Below are positions 25,275-37,809 of a stretch of 64,000 nucleotides of DNA, in pieces. The notes under the pieces were generated by a model. The model did not search any database. It was not told where the DNA came from and saw nothing but the letters and a program-made list of their open reading frames with translations. Every line of letters begins with the position of its first letter. The stretch's first letter is position 1. The position numbers and the translations under genes were made by a program. Origin of the DNA: Ephydatia muelleri (lineage: Eukaryota > Porifera > Demospongiae > Spongillida > Spongillidae); contig JABACO010000018.1 in NCBI GenBank assembly GCA_013339895.1, positions 6,834,699-6,898,698 on the forward strand. Reading direction: 5' to 3'.

Positions 25275-26600
25275 TTGGTAGCCATGTCTTGAGAAGTGTT
25301 ATTCTGGGGCATAATGTTGGTTCTTCAGTTTTCTTATTCTTTTAACCTGTAGCTTCTCCATTTTCTGGTCAAAATATAAATCAAAAGGATTAGCAGCAGA
25401 CAAATGCTCATTCCTTGAACTTTTAAATTCATCTGTTGCTTCTTCCTGTTTTTTTTTTGTTGTTATGTCAGTCTTTACAAAGAGGCTCTTTATTCAGAGA
25501 TTTAACAACACTGACTATTTTGTTGTACACCCACTGCATTTTGTTTGATATATATTCAGAGCAATACACCATTTTTAGTTGGCTAACTCTTATCTCAACT
25601 CCTTTAAAGTTGTAGAATTCACAAGTGTGGAAAGGAGTACATAGCAAATGAGTACTGCTCCTTTTGAAACCTGCACAGAGTAGGATTGTTTTATAGTTAA
25701 ATTTTTTACACTAATGCATATTCTTCTGCTAACCCCCTTTTGCAATTTTTGGCAGAATTCATGACATGGCTGGTACATGCACGAGATCAAACTTTATCAA
25801 TATCCTTAGAAGTAGCAAAACCAGTTACAATTCTAAATGCATGCAACAGGTAATGCTGGATGGTCTCCAGATTGTAGACCTGCAAAAGGATAATTAATAA
25901 CACCATACTGCAGTCAATAATAAATCAAACTGGTCGAATTAAGTTGTTAGACCCAAAGAGAAGGCCTTCAGCTCACCAAAAACTGTGCAAAAAAAAACCC
26001 GACTGTCAAAACCATGTGGTCACATGACATGCATTCGCAACAGCGCTTCGCTGATTGGCTATAGTAATAAACTGTTGAATTAAAGCCACAATTACTTGGA
26101 ATAGCCACAATACTTCCTGTTGCATTACAAAACACTGGACAGTACTTTGCTACTTCATGATACAAGCACACTCCAGCCACATATTACCCCAAATGGTGAG
26201 GCATGATTAAAACTGAATGAAACCTTTAACAGGAAAGTTGCAACGGCTGAGTTCAGTGATACTGCTGTCAGTTTCTGATTTAAGACTTGTGAACAATTAA
26301 AAGAAATGTTAACAGATCTCTGTCTGGTTCCTGAAACAATCTTGGTCAGGAATTGGAAAGGGGAAAGTGTTAAAGAATGCTTGATTGCTGTGTTGGAAGC
26401 CATCTATCCCATCTCTGCTCCTCCAGTTGGTGCGAGAACCATGCAGGAAAAGATTTGTGAGCCTTGTGGGCAGATATAATATGGTTATTATCCGATTTTG
26501 TACATATCCTTTGGGCCAGCCGTTTAAGAAATTTGCATCTCTGCCTAGTCTCGTACCCAGGCCTGTGTACATCACAGCTGCGGATGTATTACATCACCTC
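24770..26600 (-). other. Copy A of an unknown membrane-protein fragment ('X')
   Basis: Minus-strand counterpart of 51,640-52,960. Matching peptide pieces: LCLYHEVAKYCPVFCNATGS near 26,150 (compare CLYHAVAKYCPVFCDATG in copy B), RRICISVKNLTIKQS near 25,700, and LTKKPTRSLKERWS near 24,930. Between about 25,770 and 26,065 copy A carries roughly 300 bp that copy B lacks. The frame is interrupted throughout, and a poly-G run (25,241-25,272) sits inside it. I do not recognise the family. Confidence 0.45.
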
Positions 26601-26879
26601 TACGCTTGTCAGTACACTGGGTCAGCGTTCCATAGATCTTTGTTCTAGTCCACAGGATTTTGTGGCACCAATCAGATTGCAGGCATGATGCGACATCACA
26701 ATATTGCATTCCTCATGACTAATCGTGCTAATAATGAGCGAGGGCGATTACGTGTATGGTGTATACTTGATCATATTTTCATTATGTCCTTTGGGAGCAG
26801 AGAACAAAAGGGAGCTTAGTGTTGATTCAGGCAATAATGAATACGATGATGGCTTCACGACAATACACTTGACTAGTTT

Positions 26880-27800
26880 TTGGCCCACCTGATCATTGGT
26901 CATCATTAACATCACCACCGCTTGGGGTGAAAGCAGTTGGCAAGGTGATACCAGGTATCCAGTCAATATCAGCTGTAAGGAATATACAGTACATGTCATT
27001 GCAATGCATTGCAGAACACTATTATTGTTGCAATCCAATAAGAAGGTAACAGTATGTCAACTTGCAGGGATGCCTCTAGAGGGGCTGAGGCCCATCCCTG
27101 AAAACTGAAGGCTCCAATAGCTGTATTCAGGCAGTTATGTAGCTTTGCAACACATGGATTGGTCAGCAGGCAGTCTGTCTTACTGCTGTTGATGTATCCA
27201 GGGGGACATGGTCCACACAGGTAGCTGCCCACTGTGTTGATACACGAACACAGTGAGTTGCATAGAGAAACCATGGCAGCACATTCATCAATGTCACTGC
27301 ATTTTTGGAAATAGAACAGTATTCATGTGAATGTTGGATTGGTACCTCATTTATGTGCACAAAATCTGTAAATTAACAAGGATTTCTGCTATGCACTGAC
27401 ACACCAGCAAGTATGCACAAATGAAGGACACGCCACAGGCTTCAAACACATGCAGCTGTCCAGTTGAAATTTAATACTGCATACACTAGAAACAAGACAT
27501 GCATGATCAGAGGCAGAATAAAATAGTATAGGAAAGCATGCACCACTCAGTCTACTATTTACTGAGACAACATTAGGCTGGTGTGTCAGTGCGTAGGCAA
27601 GGTCTGGACCACGCGTGCCAGCTCCACTGTATCCAGGGGGACATAGACCACAACTGTATCCAAGCAAACTCCACTCCGGGAAAACGGTGAAATGAGCGGG
27701 CTCAAAGCCTTGCCGCTTAAATTTGAGGATTAATAAACATACCTCATTCACAGGGGAGCATGTTATTCCATCGCCTGTCAAACCAACTGGCCAAGGTCCA
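26880..27800 (-). pseudogene. Copy A: degenerate EGF and type-3-entry exons
   Basis: Remnants of exons intact in copy C. About 27,750-27,800: [16 protein letters not shown], with a scrambled start. About 27,580-27,665: [19 protein letters not shown]. About 27,120-27,302: [10 protein letters not shown] then [17 protein letters not shown], missing the internal CEKDEYC stretch. About 26,910-26,990: DWIPGITLP, resembling the type-3 entry exon. Frameshifts and losses make these non-functional. No type-3 wire or C-terminal domain follows. Confidence 0.75.
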
Positions 27801-28083
27801 TGCACATTGGAATTTGATTCATCAAGTATAGTTATAATTTAAAGTATAAGATGCGTTACATACTTGGACATCAGACGAGGGAGTTGGGTTCAATAGACCA
27901 TTTTTGTCACTCGGATATTTCTGTAAAAGCCATGCACCAACATGGCGGACGTGTATTAATTTATACTGTTTGACATTGACGTGGTCAGATTACGGAGCGG
28001 TCACATGAAGGAAATTGTAACTCATGTCTTGTTAATTGATTTGACAGTAGTAGTAGTATTGTATTTCTTCGTGGGATTCGGTG

Positions 28084-29925
28084 TTAATTATATTCATAAC
28101 TGGTCCCGTTCCAACCCCCCGAACCCCCTTCCCCCGAATCCACCTCCGGACAAGTCTGGCTGTTGCATGTAGCAATTTGAACACTATCGCCTACACAAGT
28201 TTTGCCTCCGTACTGAGCAGAGACCAAGAACTGGCGACTTCGTGTTTGAGTTCCTCCATCACAAGTGACAGAGCATCGTGACCAGTTTCCCCAATCAGTC
28301 CACTGACATGAAAGGAGGCAAATAAAAATGTCTTCTTTATGTTGTTGGTATACAAACGTCTTACTTGGACACTTGGCCACCAGCTCACAAGGTCTGGTTT
28401 GTACACCGTTCCCTACACAGTCTTTCCCTCCGTACAATGGTGGAACGCATTGTCTTGTGCTCGTTTGGATACCACTGTTACACGTTACGCTGCACGCAGA
28501 CCATTCTGACCACGCTTTCCAGTACCCGTCCACTGATATTATAGCGGGTCGGATAATTATAAATCTCTGCATGCATGCATGCATGCATGTGATTCTTCTT
28601 ACCTGGACAAGGTTGTGGATTGCATATTTCATCTTGTCTTGAGGGACCCGTGCAGATTTTCCTACCGTACAGAGCAGGAGAACTGCTTCTTGTTCGATAG
28701 TGCCATCCTCCGTTGCACGTTTGATTGCAAGCGCTCCACTCTGTCCAGTTGGACCAGGCACAATCCACTGTTGTAGAAAATAAGATTTTCTCAGGCGCAC
28801 TAGCAAGCCATGCCTCAGCCATACTGGTATATCTTACCTGGGCAAGGAGTCATCACACACGCTCTTAGGTCGAGGGCAGCACCCACGCAGAGACTCCCGC
28901 CACATGCCGGCGCGGGGTTGGAGCAGCTGCGTGTCCTGTATTGAATGCCACTGCCACACGTGACGCTGCAGTTCGACCAGCCGGACCAAGAGGCGAAACC
29001 TCCGTTCACTGCATGAAACAGAAATCGAGATATCGGGCTAAATATAACTCCAGACTGTAATTGTAATGCAGATAATCATTATTTGAGATTGTAGTACTAC
29101 AACATTTTTCAGTCATGCACCCACAAACCTGGACAGCACTGAGTATTGCAGGTTCTGACTTCTACTCTATTTCCCGTACAATTGATGGACGTGCGACCCT
29201 CATTGAGGCATTCCCGAACTCGCGATTGGCGACCCCCGCCGCACGCCCGGCTACACTCCGTCCAGTTACCCCACTCGCCCCACGTCGGCTGTAGGATTGT
29301 AGGAGTGGCGACTCCACTCGTACCAATAGCCATATTCGACGTAGTATCAAAGCCGATATCAAAATCTGTGAAGAGAAGATACATATATTGTGAGGTCACT
29401 GCATGATCATGGTATCTCTCGAGAAAAAAAAAAAAATAGCGAGTGCAAGCACGCACCGAGCGGAGGGAAACAAACACAGGGAAAAAACGCGTCGAATCAC
29501 GTTATGATTTTCAAATGATTTTTCACTTACATTCTGAAACAGAATGTTTACATTATGTTACAGTCTGTAAACATTCTATAACAGAATTTAAGTGAAAAAT
29601 TATAAAGTGATTCGACGCGTTTTTTCCCTGTGAAACTCAGAACTGATACTAAACTCACTGCAAGACTCGCAGCATTGTCCAGGAAGTTTATAACCTGGCT
29701 TCCCGTTTGAGCACACGATAGAAGCACACGATTCAAAGCTGGTCAACACCTCAGCGCTGCCGTCCTGCGTAACGTGTATACATGTGACGTATAGCGTCGA
29801 GCCGCGAATGAACGAACCGGCATTGATTCGCAAGTATGCTTCACGCAGGGGTCGCTCTTGTCGGCCCACGTCTTTCCAGGTTTGTAAACCGATCCATCCT
29901 CAGTCTCGCAGTACCGTTGAGTGCA
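28084..29925 (-). pseudogene. Copy A: VWC plus five TSR exons, thrombospondin-like
   Basis: Exons (minus): 29,818-29,925 and 29,659-29,764 (VWC), 29,129-29,365 (TSR1), 28,838-29,008 (TSR2), 28,603-28,767 (TSR3), 28,365-28,532 (TSR4), 28,302 downward (TSR5). Splice phases match copy C, and VWC to TSR4 is open. TSR5 lacks the 11 bases (TTGACTGTCAG) that copy C has just after the acceptor. If the CATGTCAG acceptor is used, the frame shifts and stops after Met-Asp. The TSR5 region also runs into a tail ending GGWNGTSYEYN and a stop, instead of the CPS|GTATGT donor of copy C. A truncated secreted VWC-TSR1-4 product is conceivable, but I call it a pseudogene copy. No signal-peptide exon was found upstream. 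Confidence 0.75.
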
Positions 29926-30139
29926 CTACAAGAGTGGATCGCAAAAACTGAAGGAGAACGGCTTTTGTGTATATGTATACACATGTACTCGCTATGTATG
30001 GGCACACAGCAAAAAAAAGACGCAAATCATATTTTGATTCCACAAGTGATCTGTTTTTTCATATCTGTATCAAAACTGTTAACATTTTGGTACAGATAAT
30101 TTACTATGCATTCACCTCCTCCCTCCTCATAGACATGAT

Positions 30140-30700
30140 ATTCTGTATAGAAAAAAACAAGACAAGAATGGAGAGGTGGCAGAGTGGTGTGTCAATTCCA
30201 TTGCTGCAACCCATCCAATCTTTCCATGTAGTTTGTTCTAATCCTTATACATGTAGTTTGTTCTGGGACGAAATATAGTATATGACTTGAATCACAGGTA
30301 AATACCAACTCTATGCAAGTATATGGCACAATGACTGAAAAAAAAGAAGGAATCTCATGGACACTGTTTTCAAATTCTTTGGTATGTCAGTCTGTGTGTA
30401 GATCTTGGAAGGGAGGGACAACTGGGTATTAATAATGGAATGGCTTAAAGGCTCTTTCCAAGAAAAGAGGGTGAAAATAGGACTTCGCTATACATGGGAA
30501 GTTACTAGGAACTTACAGATGTACAATGCCAAATTGCGGTCCTCTTTCAGCTACATCCCATGTCAGTACAGAATCTTGAATTTGATGGAAAACTGACTTC
30601 TTGATTCTGGATGAAGTAGGTTTAGGTGGGAAGAATAATTCTTTTGATGTGTTGGAACAAAAGACATATTGTTACATGAGCTTTTGTTTTTCAACCTGAA
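30140..30700 (+). repeat. Direct repeat R, copy 1
   Basis: About 560 bp closely similar, in the same orientation, to 53,130-53,690 (shared strings include CATTGCTGCAACCCATCCAA and TCTTTGGTATGTCAGTCTG). It lies upstream of copy A's VWC exon, whereas the other copy lies between copies B and C. Confidence 0.85.
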
Positions 30701-31840
30701 CATGATGTATTGCTTGGACCTCTCAGCACCACATTCCAATCTAGTGTGATTACTTACGGCTAATTATTTAATGGCACTTAGTTTATCAACATTCAGTATT
30801 CATAGACTGCAGTCACTTTTTGCAGGCAAAGTGTGGCTGAGGTAGCTTTTATTTGCTTCTTGCCTCGACAATTTACATGTTAATTACCAAATCCAATTTA
30901 CTGCAATATCAGTCTTTATTGATGTATTCAAAGAATCTATGCACTGAATGAGGTGAGCCTGTGGGCACACATGACTTGATATAGGTGCATTACAATTGTT
31001 TTGATGCAAAATGCAAAGCTACCGGTAAATTCCAATGCTGAGGCTTGTGCTCAGGAAATAGCAATTGTAAGTGTGTGTATGTACATCTCATACTCAGTCA
31101 TCATGTTAGGTGCAGTTCATGGGAAAGTCGTTTTAGTCCTTTTCTAGTATAGGGCTTCACTGACCTATCTTATGACGTTGTATTATGTGCAATGTTTTAG
31201 GTGTGTGGTATACAGTATAGTGCATTGTGTAGTATCTTCACCATAAGAACATGGTGTGATGGTTTTGCCAAATTACGTCCATAGGTGTTATTTCAACACA
31301 ATGACTAGCTTTGCTAAGCTTGGTGCTCAGATTTCATCAGAAGCTGGTTGGTGTTGTGTGGATAAATCAGTCACTGCTTTCACCACAGTCAACACATAGA
31401 TGGGCTACACAAAGATGAGCTGTCATAGTACAGCCATTGCCCACTAATCATGTTGCTACCACAGTGACAATGCAATTTGACTTGATAAACACAGACATCC
31501 AATTCAACAATTCTTCTAGTGTTGTGTTTTGCAGACACCAACAGCAAGCAATATGATGTGTTGCAGGGCTGTAGACAGCTTTTCAAAATGATCTGTCATT
31601 GTGTCAGACAGTTTCAACATTTGGTCGGACATGATCTGTCATTGTTTTATTTGCACCAATAACATGCTACATTTACATGTACATTTCAACGATGAATGAT
31701 TTGTGAGTATACAAATTCCTGTAATGTCACTAAGTACAAACGTCCTACAATACAGTGTAATTATATGTTTGTAAACAAAGTATCCCATGCATCAAGAGAC
31801 AGAACTTCCTCTGGGTCAGCCAGGCTCGATGTAGTACATG
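30700..31840. other. No gene seen
   Basis: Unique AT-rich sequence with only short frames and no recognised repeat. Confidence 0.4.
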
Positions 31841-31849
31841 TACTTGCAG

Positions 31850-33753
31850 AGCTTGAAGAAGGGCCTATAGAATCACTATAGTTTACTCTGCATGATGTGC
31901 AAAAATCCTTAAACCATAGATCAATTGCATGATCTGGATTAAATTGAGTCAAAGCAGAATCCTCAACTTAATTTCCATCAGATCATTCAGTGTTTCTTGT
32001 TTTAGGCTGGTTTTCTTGTCTGTTTTGATAACTTTTAATGTTGAAAAAATACTTTCAACATGTCCATTAGAAAACGGCAGGCTAAACAGCAACTCACTAA
32101 CCAACAAAACATTGTGTCATGCTGCAGCATCAGGCAATAGATGCAATTTGTACCGCACTTTGTGATACTTTTCCTTACCTATGCTTAAAAATTTCCTTGC
32201 ATACATGACTATTGCCTTCAATTCATCACCAAGTACTGCAAAGCAAACCCCTTTGCTCTCTAGTGGTAGTCAAAAGTGAGTTGTATTTAGGTAGATGGCA
32301 AGTTTAAGCTCTTCTAAGTCAGTGGAAGCTGCTTCTTGCCAATGCTCTGTGTCAAGTATTGTTAAAATAGCATTCAACAGGTGAGGGTCTGACCATTCCA
32401 GGCCACCAATGGCTTTGTCACAACATTGTTGTAGAGTATAGTGACTGAGTAATTGAAAAGTGAGGCACCTTGATACTCATACACTGTATTATCATCTGAA
32501 GTGGTGATCTGGTCACAAACAAACTTCACAGATTGCCATTGCATAGTATTTGTAGAGGACAACATCTGCAACTGTGAGACTGATCTCAAGGTATAATTGA
32601 TACCTTGAACTATATCTAAGGTGCCTTCTTGAAGTGATAAACTCAGAAGAGGAGTCAGTAGGATATCAGCATACATTGCAGATCCAATTAAGAACTCACT
32701 TTTCTGCCATCTATTTAGGTATACCTTTAAACCGCGCTGTCTTCACTTTTGACAGATTTGTCTTCACTCAGTGCTGACAAGTGAAGAATCTAAGCACCAT
32801 ACCTGTTGGTAATACGAAGCAAAGATTTATGTTTGTGGGAGATCAAACGACTTCCATGACTACGCACTGGTTTATCTCCCCCCTTTCCAAAATTGTATAC
32901 CTCCTTTAGGTCATCAGCAATATCAGTTAGTTCACGGCATATTTGGGGGGACTTTTCATAGATGTAATACAACCTTAAGAGCATCTCATCAATTACAGTG
33001 AACAAATCACTGCACAGTGCATCTTTGCATGCAAGCTCCAGCCTATGGGGATAGCTGCACCAGCTCCAAAAAAGCCATGGTACTGCTTCCTGCAACTTAC
33101 CTTTCATACCGTTTTGCTCTGCTACGTTTACAGAGGCACCATCTGTATCAGAACTGGCCCTTTAGTTGCTTGAAGATGTTGTGTACTGTCTAGGATATCA
33201 TCTACCCCCAAACATTTCAGAGGATTGCCTGCACACCTAATCAGACCATCACTATCTGCCTTTGTTGGTACTTCCACTGCAAAAAATCTTGTGACTGTTC
33301 TCACCATTTCTTTGGCATCATCCTTCATAGAATGCAGCAGAACAATCAGCTCGTCTTCAACATTCCCTGCATCAGTAGTGCTGCCATCCATTAGAAAACT
33401 AACAAAACTCACCTTTGAAAGGCCGTTAATATACATTTGCTGCTGTCCCTTAGCAATGAAATGAGTGAAGATGTGGGCAGACTGCCTATTTGTGTAGGTG
33501 CTACCAAAGTCCACTCCATGGTGGCTCTCGAGCTCAAGAAATGCAGGATATTTTTTGAAAGCAATACACTCCGCCATAACAAAGCACACGTCAAACAACT
33601 TTCACAATCGATTCTTTGCAGCCTCTTCAAAGTAAGGAGCGCCCGAGTGATTGGCGAGAATTGGACAATTGAACCACCACTTTCAGATTTTGTTTTTGCC
33701 AGTAACATGGCTGTTGTACTGTGTGCTTTTTGCATATTTAGTGATGTTGCTTA
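31850..33753 (-). pseudogene. hAT-type transposase remnant (ZNF862-like)
   Basis: Minus strand. About 33,598-33,128 reads VSFLMDGSTTDAGNVEDEL and VTRFFAVEVPTKADSDGLI, which matches the catalytic region of the domesticated-like hAT proteins annotated as ZNF862/C17orf113-like. 33,107-32,790 reads MKGKLQEAVPWLFWSWC then HRLELACKDALC. About 32,676-32,374 continues the helical insertion. About 32,110-31,860 is the hAT dimerisation region (SNGHVESIFSTLKVIKTD, then a frameshift, then FNPDHAIDLWFKDFCTS). Several stops and shifts separate the blocks. The N-terminal zinc-finger part is missing because the element at 33,754-37,335 begins there. Confidence 0.8.
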
Positions 33754-34570
33754 CTAGGGTGTGTAACCTCCCCTGCATAATGAAAATCGATTTTTCCGAA
33801 TACTTTTAAAACACTAATCGATTTTTAAGGTTTCTGTGGATCTGAAAATTGATTTTTCCAAATAGTTTAAAAAACAAAATCGATTTTTCCGAATAGGTTT
33901 TGCCAAATTTCCTGCCGAATACCTAGGTTATTCAGGTTATGGTGCTTGTGGAGTGCACACTGAGAAGATAATTTATGTCTGTACAGAAATCCACATGGTC
34001 TTGCACCAAACTAGAGCTATGCATGTCAGTTAAGACCTCTACAGTAGCATGTGTTTGTCATATAGAGTTTAATAAATTGTATATCTTTACCAGGTACTTG
34101 TACATATATCAATAGTAATGTAAACCTAACTGTCCAACACTAATCACTGAGACCAGACATCACCATTAAAAACTCACCCCACATCACCTACAATCATGTA
34201 CTCCACTTAATACAATCATCCAACATCACTCCATTCACGTTCTCGCTATAAATGCATATGAAATTTCCCATTAGTACGATTGTGTAATGCTCTCCAATTC
34301 CTACACATACTCAAACAGAGCGCGCATACTTACTTGAAGTGGGTGAGAAGTCTGTCATTCTATTTCACTCACTAGCGAGAAGTCTGTCATTCTATTTCAC
34401 TCACTGGCGCAATACTCAGATATGTTCACTTCGTACCACTGTACAATAAAACAATGCAATACTAGTACTCGTACATAAATTTATTGCTACTACATATAAA
34501 CACAACTCGTGGCATATACTAATGAACTTCGTTACTTATTTGAAGACGACGATAAAAGCATTGAACTATA

Positions 34571-35367
34571 TGGGACAGTGCCCGCGAAAAGGGACCTAGT
34601 GTATTTATATAAAACGATATAAAATTTTGTTCATATAAAACTGATATAACTTCCGAACGGTACACGCCATTGACTTCCTATTTGCAACACTTCATACTAC
34701 ACCATTTCTCTACGGTAAAATACTTTTTGGGGTCTTGCACTTGCTCCTTGCCTGTATTGCAACGTCCGATACCCCACAAGGTATGAACCCGTCATAACTT
34801 TCGGCAGGAGTAATCAAATCGCTTCAAATTCGGTATGTAGATAGAGAGGTCCTATACCTATCTATTTGTTCTGTTCGTTAATTTTTATGCAATCCGTTAC
34901 GGAGATACAGTTGAACAAACTACGTGCACATTTTCGCGCTCGTTTCGCGCCAATGATTTGGGCAAATTGCGCTCCGCTCAATGTATGGGGAGGCGGGGAT
35001 TATTACAAGCGGGAAAACGTGCACGTAGTTTATTCAACTGTATCTCCGTAACAGATGGCATAAAAATTAACGAACAGAACAAATCGATAGGTATAGGACC
35101 TCTCTATCTACATACCGAATTTGAAGCGATTTGATTACTCCTGCCGAAAGTTATGACGGGTTCATACCTTGTGGGGTATCGGACGTTGCAATACAGGCAC
35201 GGAGCAAGTGCAAGACCCCAAAAAGTATTTTACCGTAGAGAAATGGTGTAGTATGAAGTGTTGAAAATAGGCGTGTACCGTTCGGAAGTTATATCAGTTT
35301 TATATGAACAAAATTTTATATCGTTTTATATAAATACACTAGGTCCCTTTTCGCGGGCACTGTCCCA
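34571..35367. mobile_element. Foldback / palindromic MITE (797 bp)
   Basis: Almost perfect palindrome: arms of about 355-370 bp (34,571 to about 34,930 and about 35,010-35,367) around a loop of about 80 bp. Terminal sequence TGGGACAGTGCCCGCG, flanked on both sides by TATA, a likely target duplication. The arm contains no gene. A related one-armed fragment lies at 40,524-40,883. Confidence 0.85.
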
Positions 35368-36124
35368 TATATAGTACACGCTGTATATTTTGTATCCCCA
35401 ATTGATGCGCATTAAATATTACTATCTATTTACTCAATACCTTAAATTGCTTCAGTATGTGTATAAATTAGATATATAACTCTAATTATGAAATACTCTG
35501 TTGAAAATCATATCCGGATATTAGTATAAAACGGTATTCGAATAGTGGGCGAATTGTCCGATGCTGACCACGAATACCTGAGTACCTCCGAATGGAGAAA
35601 CATAAACCGGTTATTTCGAATAGATAAAATTCACTAATCGATTTTTCCGAGTACACAGCTGTTTGCGGCCCAATGTTTTGTGGACACCAGGTTCGTTTTC
35701 CGAAAAATTGAAATGATGATGTCATGCCCTTAACAACGACCGTGACAACCGAAGACCTTTGGAACGTGAGCTCACTCAAAAACAGTGATGAAATAAACGC
35801 CATGTTAACACCCTACAAGGAAAGGAACACTTTTTTTCTATTTGTGTTGCAAACCACGAGGCGTAGTGAACTTGCTACGGCAAGCTACGGGCCTTGAAAG
35901 CGGGTTAGTCTTAGCGTACCTCTTCGATACAGAAGCGATTCTCCACGCCTGCGACAATAGGAAATGAGAAATAAAGGTTGCTTCGTAAAGGGAACTAAAG
36001 GTACTAATAGATATTTGTAATGGTTTGTAGCCACAGTTTTTTTTTGACAGTGATCAAACATACTAAAAGTAAGTACTCTATACCGGTCAGCGCGTCTTCA
36101 TATGCATTAATTCACACTGCTTAA

Positions 36125-36792
36125 TTAACTTACCTTTCCTCCAGTACATAACCAGTTAAAGAGCATGAACCAATGGACTAAACAATCTGTACAAACCAGT
36201 GCTCTACATGATAGCTCCAGAGGTTGGCACAGTATATTTAAGCAGATAGGACATTGCAATTGTTCTATGATAGCAGGGTTGTTCATGTTCAAAAGTGTCT
36301 GGTGATACAGTGAGTACAGTCTTGGTGAGGCTATCTTCCTAATTTCGGAAATGATTTTATGAGGGCTGTTTTTTGCTGGACTCCCTGTTGTGGGAGTGAG
36401 ATTCACATGTATGGCTTGTGGTGATCTGGGATTGCAGATCTGAATGAAGATAAATATAGGTACATATGTATTAACTTGTTTAGACATGTAAGTAATATCA
36501 CAAACCTGGCATTCCTCAGCAGTGTGTTTCTTCCACTCATAAGGAATTGTACTAACAGTGTAGTGAGAGTGCTGGCATTGTGCTAGAATGCTTCGATCCA
36601 TAACTTGTTTGCATCGAGTGGGTGAATATTGACAGCATCATTGTGAGTATCAATACCAAATACTGAATGCAAATCTGCTGAAAACTCTGTGCATTGGTAT
36701 GACTGCCTTGCTTTCTTATCCCTAGGTGCCACAAGCAAGCGACCGCACACCCTGCATCGCTCCTGAACTTTGTTTACATGTACGTGTTCCAT
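36125..36792 (-). pseudogene. RAG1-like N-terminal zinc-binding region (N-RAG)
   Basis: Minus strand from the ATG at 36,790-36,792. RCRVCGRLLVAPRDKK is followed by LHSVFGIDTHNDAVNIHP; after a one-base shift near 36,625 comes RCKQVMDRS, then PYEWKKHTAEECQ. A GTTTGT...CATTCAG intron (about 36,440-36,505) joins ECQ to ICNPRSPQ. The order C-x2-C, FxID...D..IHP, EW..HT..C..C matches the zinc-binding dimerisation region of vertebrate RAG1 N-termini. A RING follows (LQCPICLNILCQPLELSC then LVCTDCLVHW), and the exon ends at GGAAAG|GTAAGT. RAG1's RING is an E3 ligase; in N-RAG-TP elements it is fused to a different transposase. No catalytic core follows here. Confidence 0.75.
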
Positions 36793-37809
36793 TCAAACCG
36801 CACCTATTATTCATAAAATACACACGCCGTGTAAGGCGTTAAAAAAAAAACTGTGGCTGGTTCTAATCGTTTTAAATATGTCTTTTGATCTGTCCTGTTG
36901 ATGTTTATAACTTGCTTACCGAAAACCTATTGTCGCCGTCTGTGCTACGCACGATCAAAGTATCCCCTCTCGGATACCGCCTCTATCACATGGACGAATA
37001 AAAAGGATGCGCGGCTAGCTATTAGAGCAATGTTGTGCGTCGTGCGCATAGGTAATTTTCTTAACTGCGGTGGTAGGGTGTACGAAAGAACGAATTAGCT
37101 CAAAGCGATGACTTGAAAAAAGCATGAAATGTGGATCACAAAAAGTACGATTTATAATGAGCTCATTGAGTAATTTTTTTTTACAGCCATTCTAAGGTAT
37201 ACCGTAATGTCCAATTATCTGAATTGTGTCCAGCCGCAAACAGGAGTGAGTAATGCTAAATTGCTATTCGAACGGATAGGTTTTTGAGAATATCCGAATA
37301 ACCCGAATAACCTGATAACCGGTTACACACCCTAGGTATGACTTTTATATTTTTACTATGTATACACACTAATTTAAGTTGCCTATATTGCATGCACACG
37401 CAACCCTCAACATTAACCAAGGTCCCTCACATAAGCATAATCTTTGTGAGGCACTAACTGTTTCGGCATGCAGTAGCACAAAATTCATCTCTCCACCTTC
37501 ACCATCAATATCATCAACGAATATTGAAGGTCTAACAAGGTATCAAGTAGAGGTTGATTATCAGCTGTGCATGTGATGTGCATATTTAATGATCCCTATT
37601 GATGATAGTACAACAGATATCCCAATATGTGCAGCAGAATGCTGTGGACAGAAGGAAGCACCTCACCATTCTCAAGATGAAAAGGTTTTGTTAGAAACAA
37701 AGCAAAAGTTTGGGGAGAAAAATGGATATCAATCTTTTCAAGTTCAGTGATACAAGGATTATCCTTGGCTCACATTATGCATTACAACCAAGAAGGCATT
37801 TTGCTTATA

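Larger units (their letters stand above)
33754..37335 (-). mobile_element. Deleted RAG1-N-terminus transposon, copy 2
   Basis: Both ends read CTAGGGTGTGTAACC inward (33,754 onward; reverse complement ending 37,335). Sub-terminal repeats containing AATCGATTTTTCCGAATA occur at 33,785-33,900 and about 35,630-35,650, and related CCGAATAACC strings lie near 37,295-37,320. Inside are the RAG1-like exon at 36.1-36.8 kb and a separate foldback element (34,571-35,367). Most of the transposase is absent, so it is a non-autonomous derivative. No clean target duplication could be read. Confidence 0.6.

Noticed and set aside
28328..28642. Frames antisense to TSR exons (also 49,034-49,513 and 56,980-57,237)
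   Set aside because: Shadow frames of conserved TSR exons on the other strand; present in all three copies only because the exons are.
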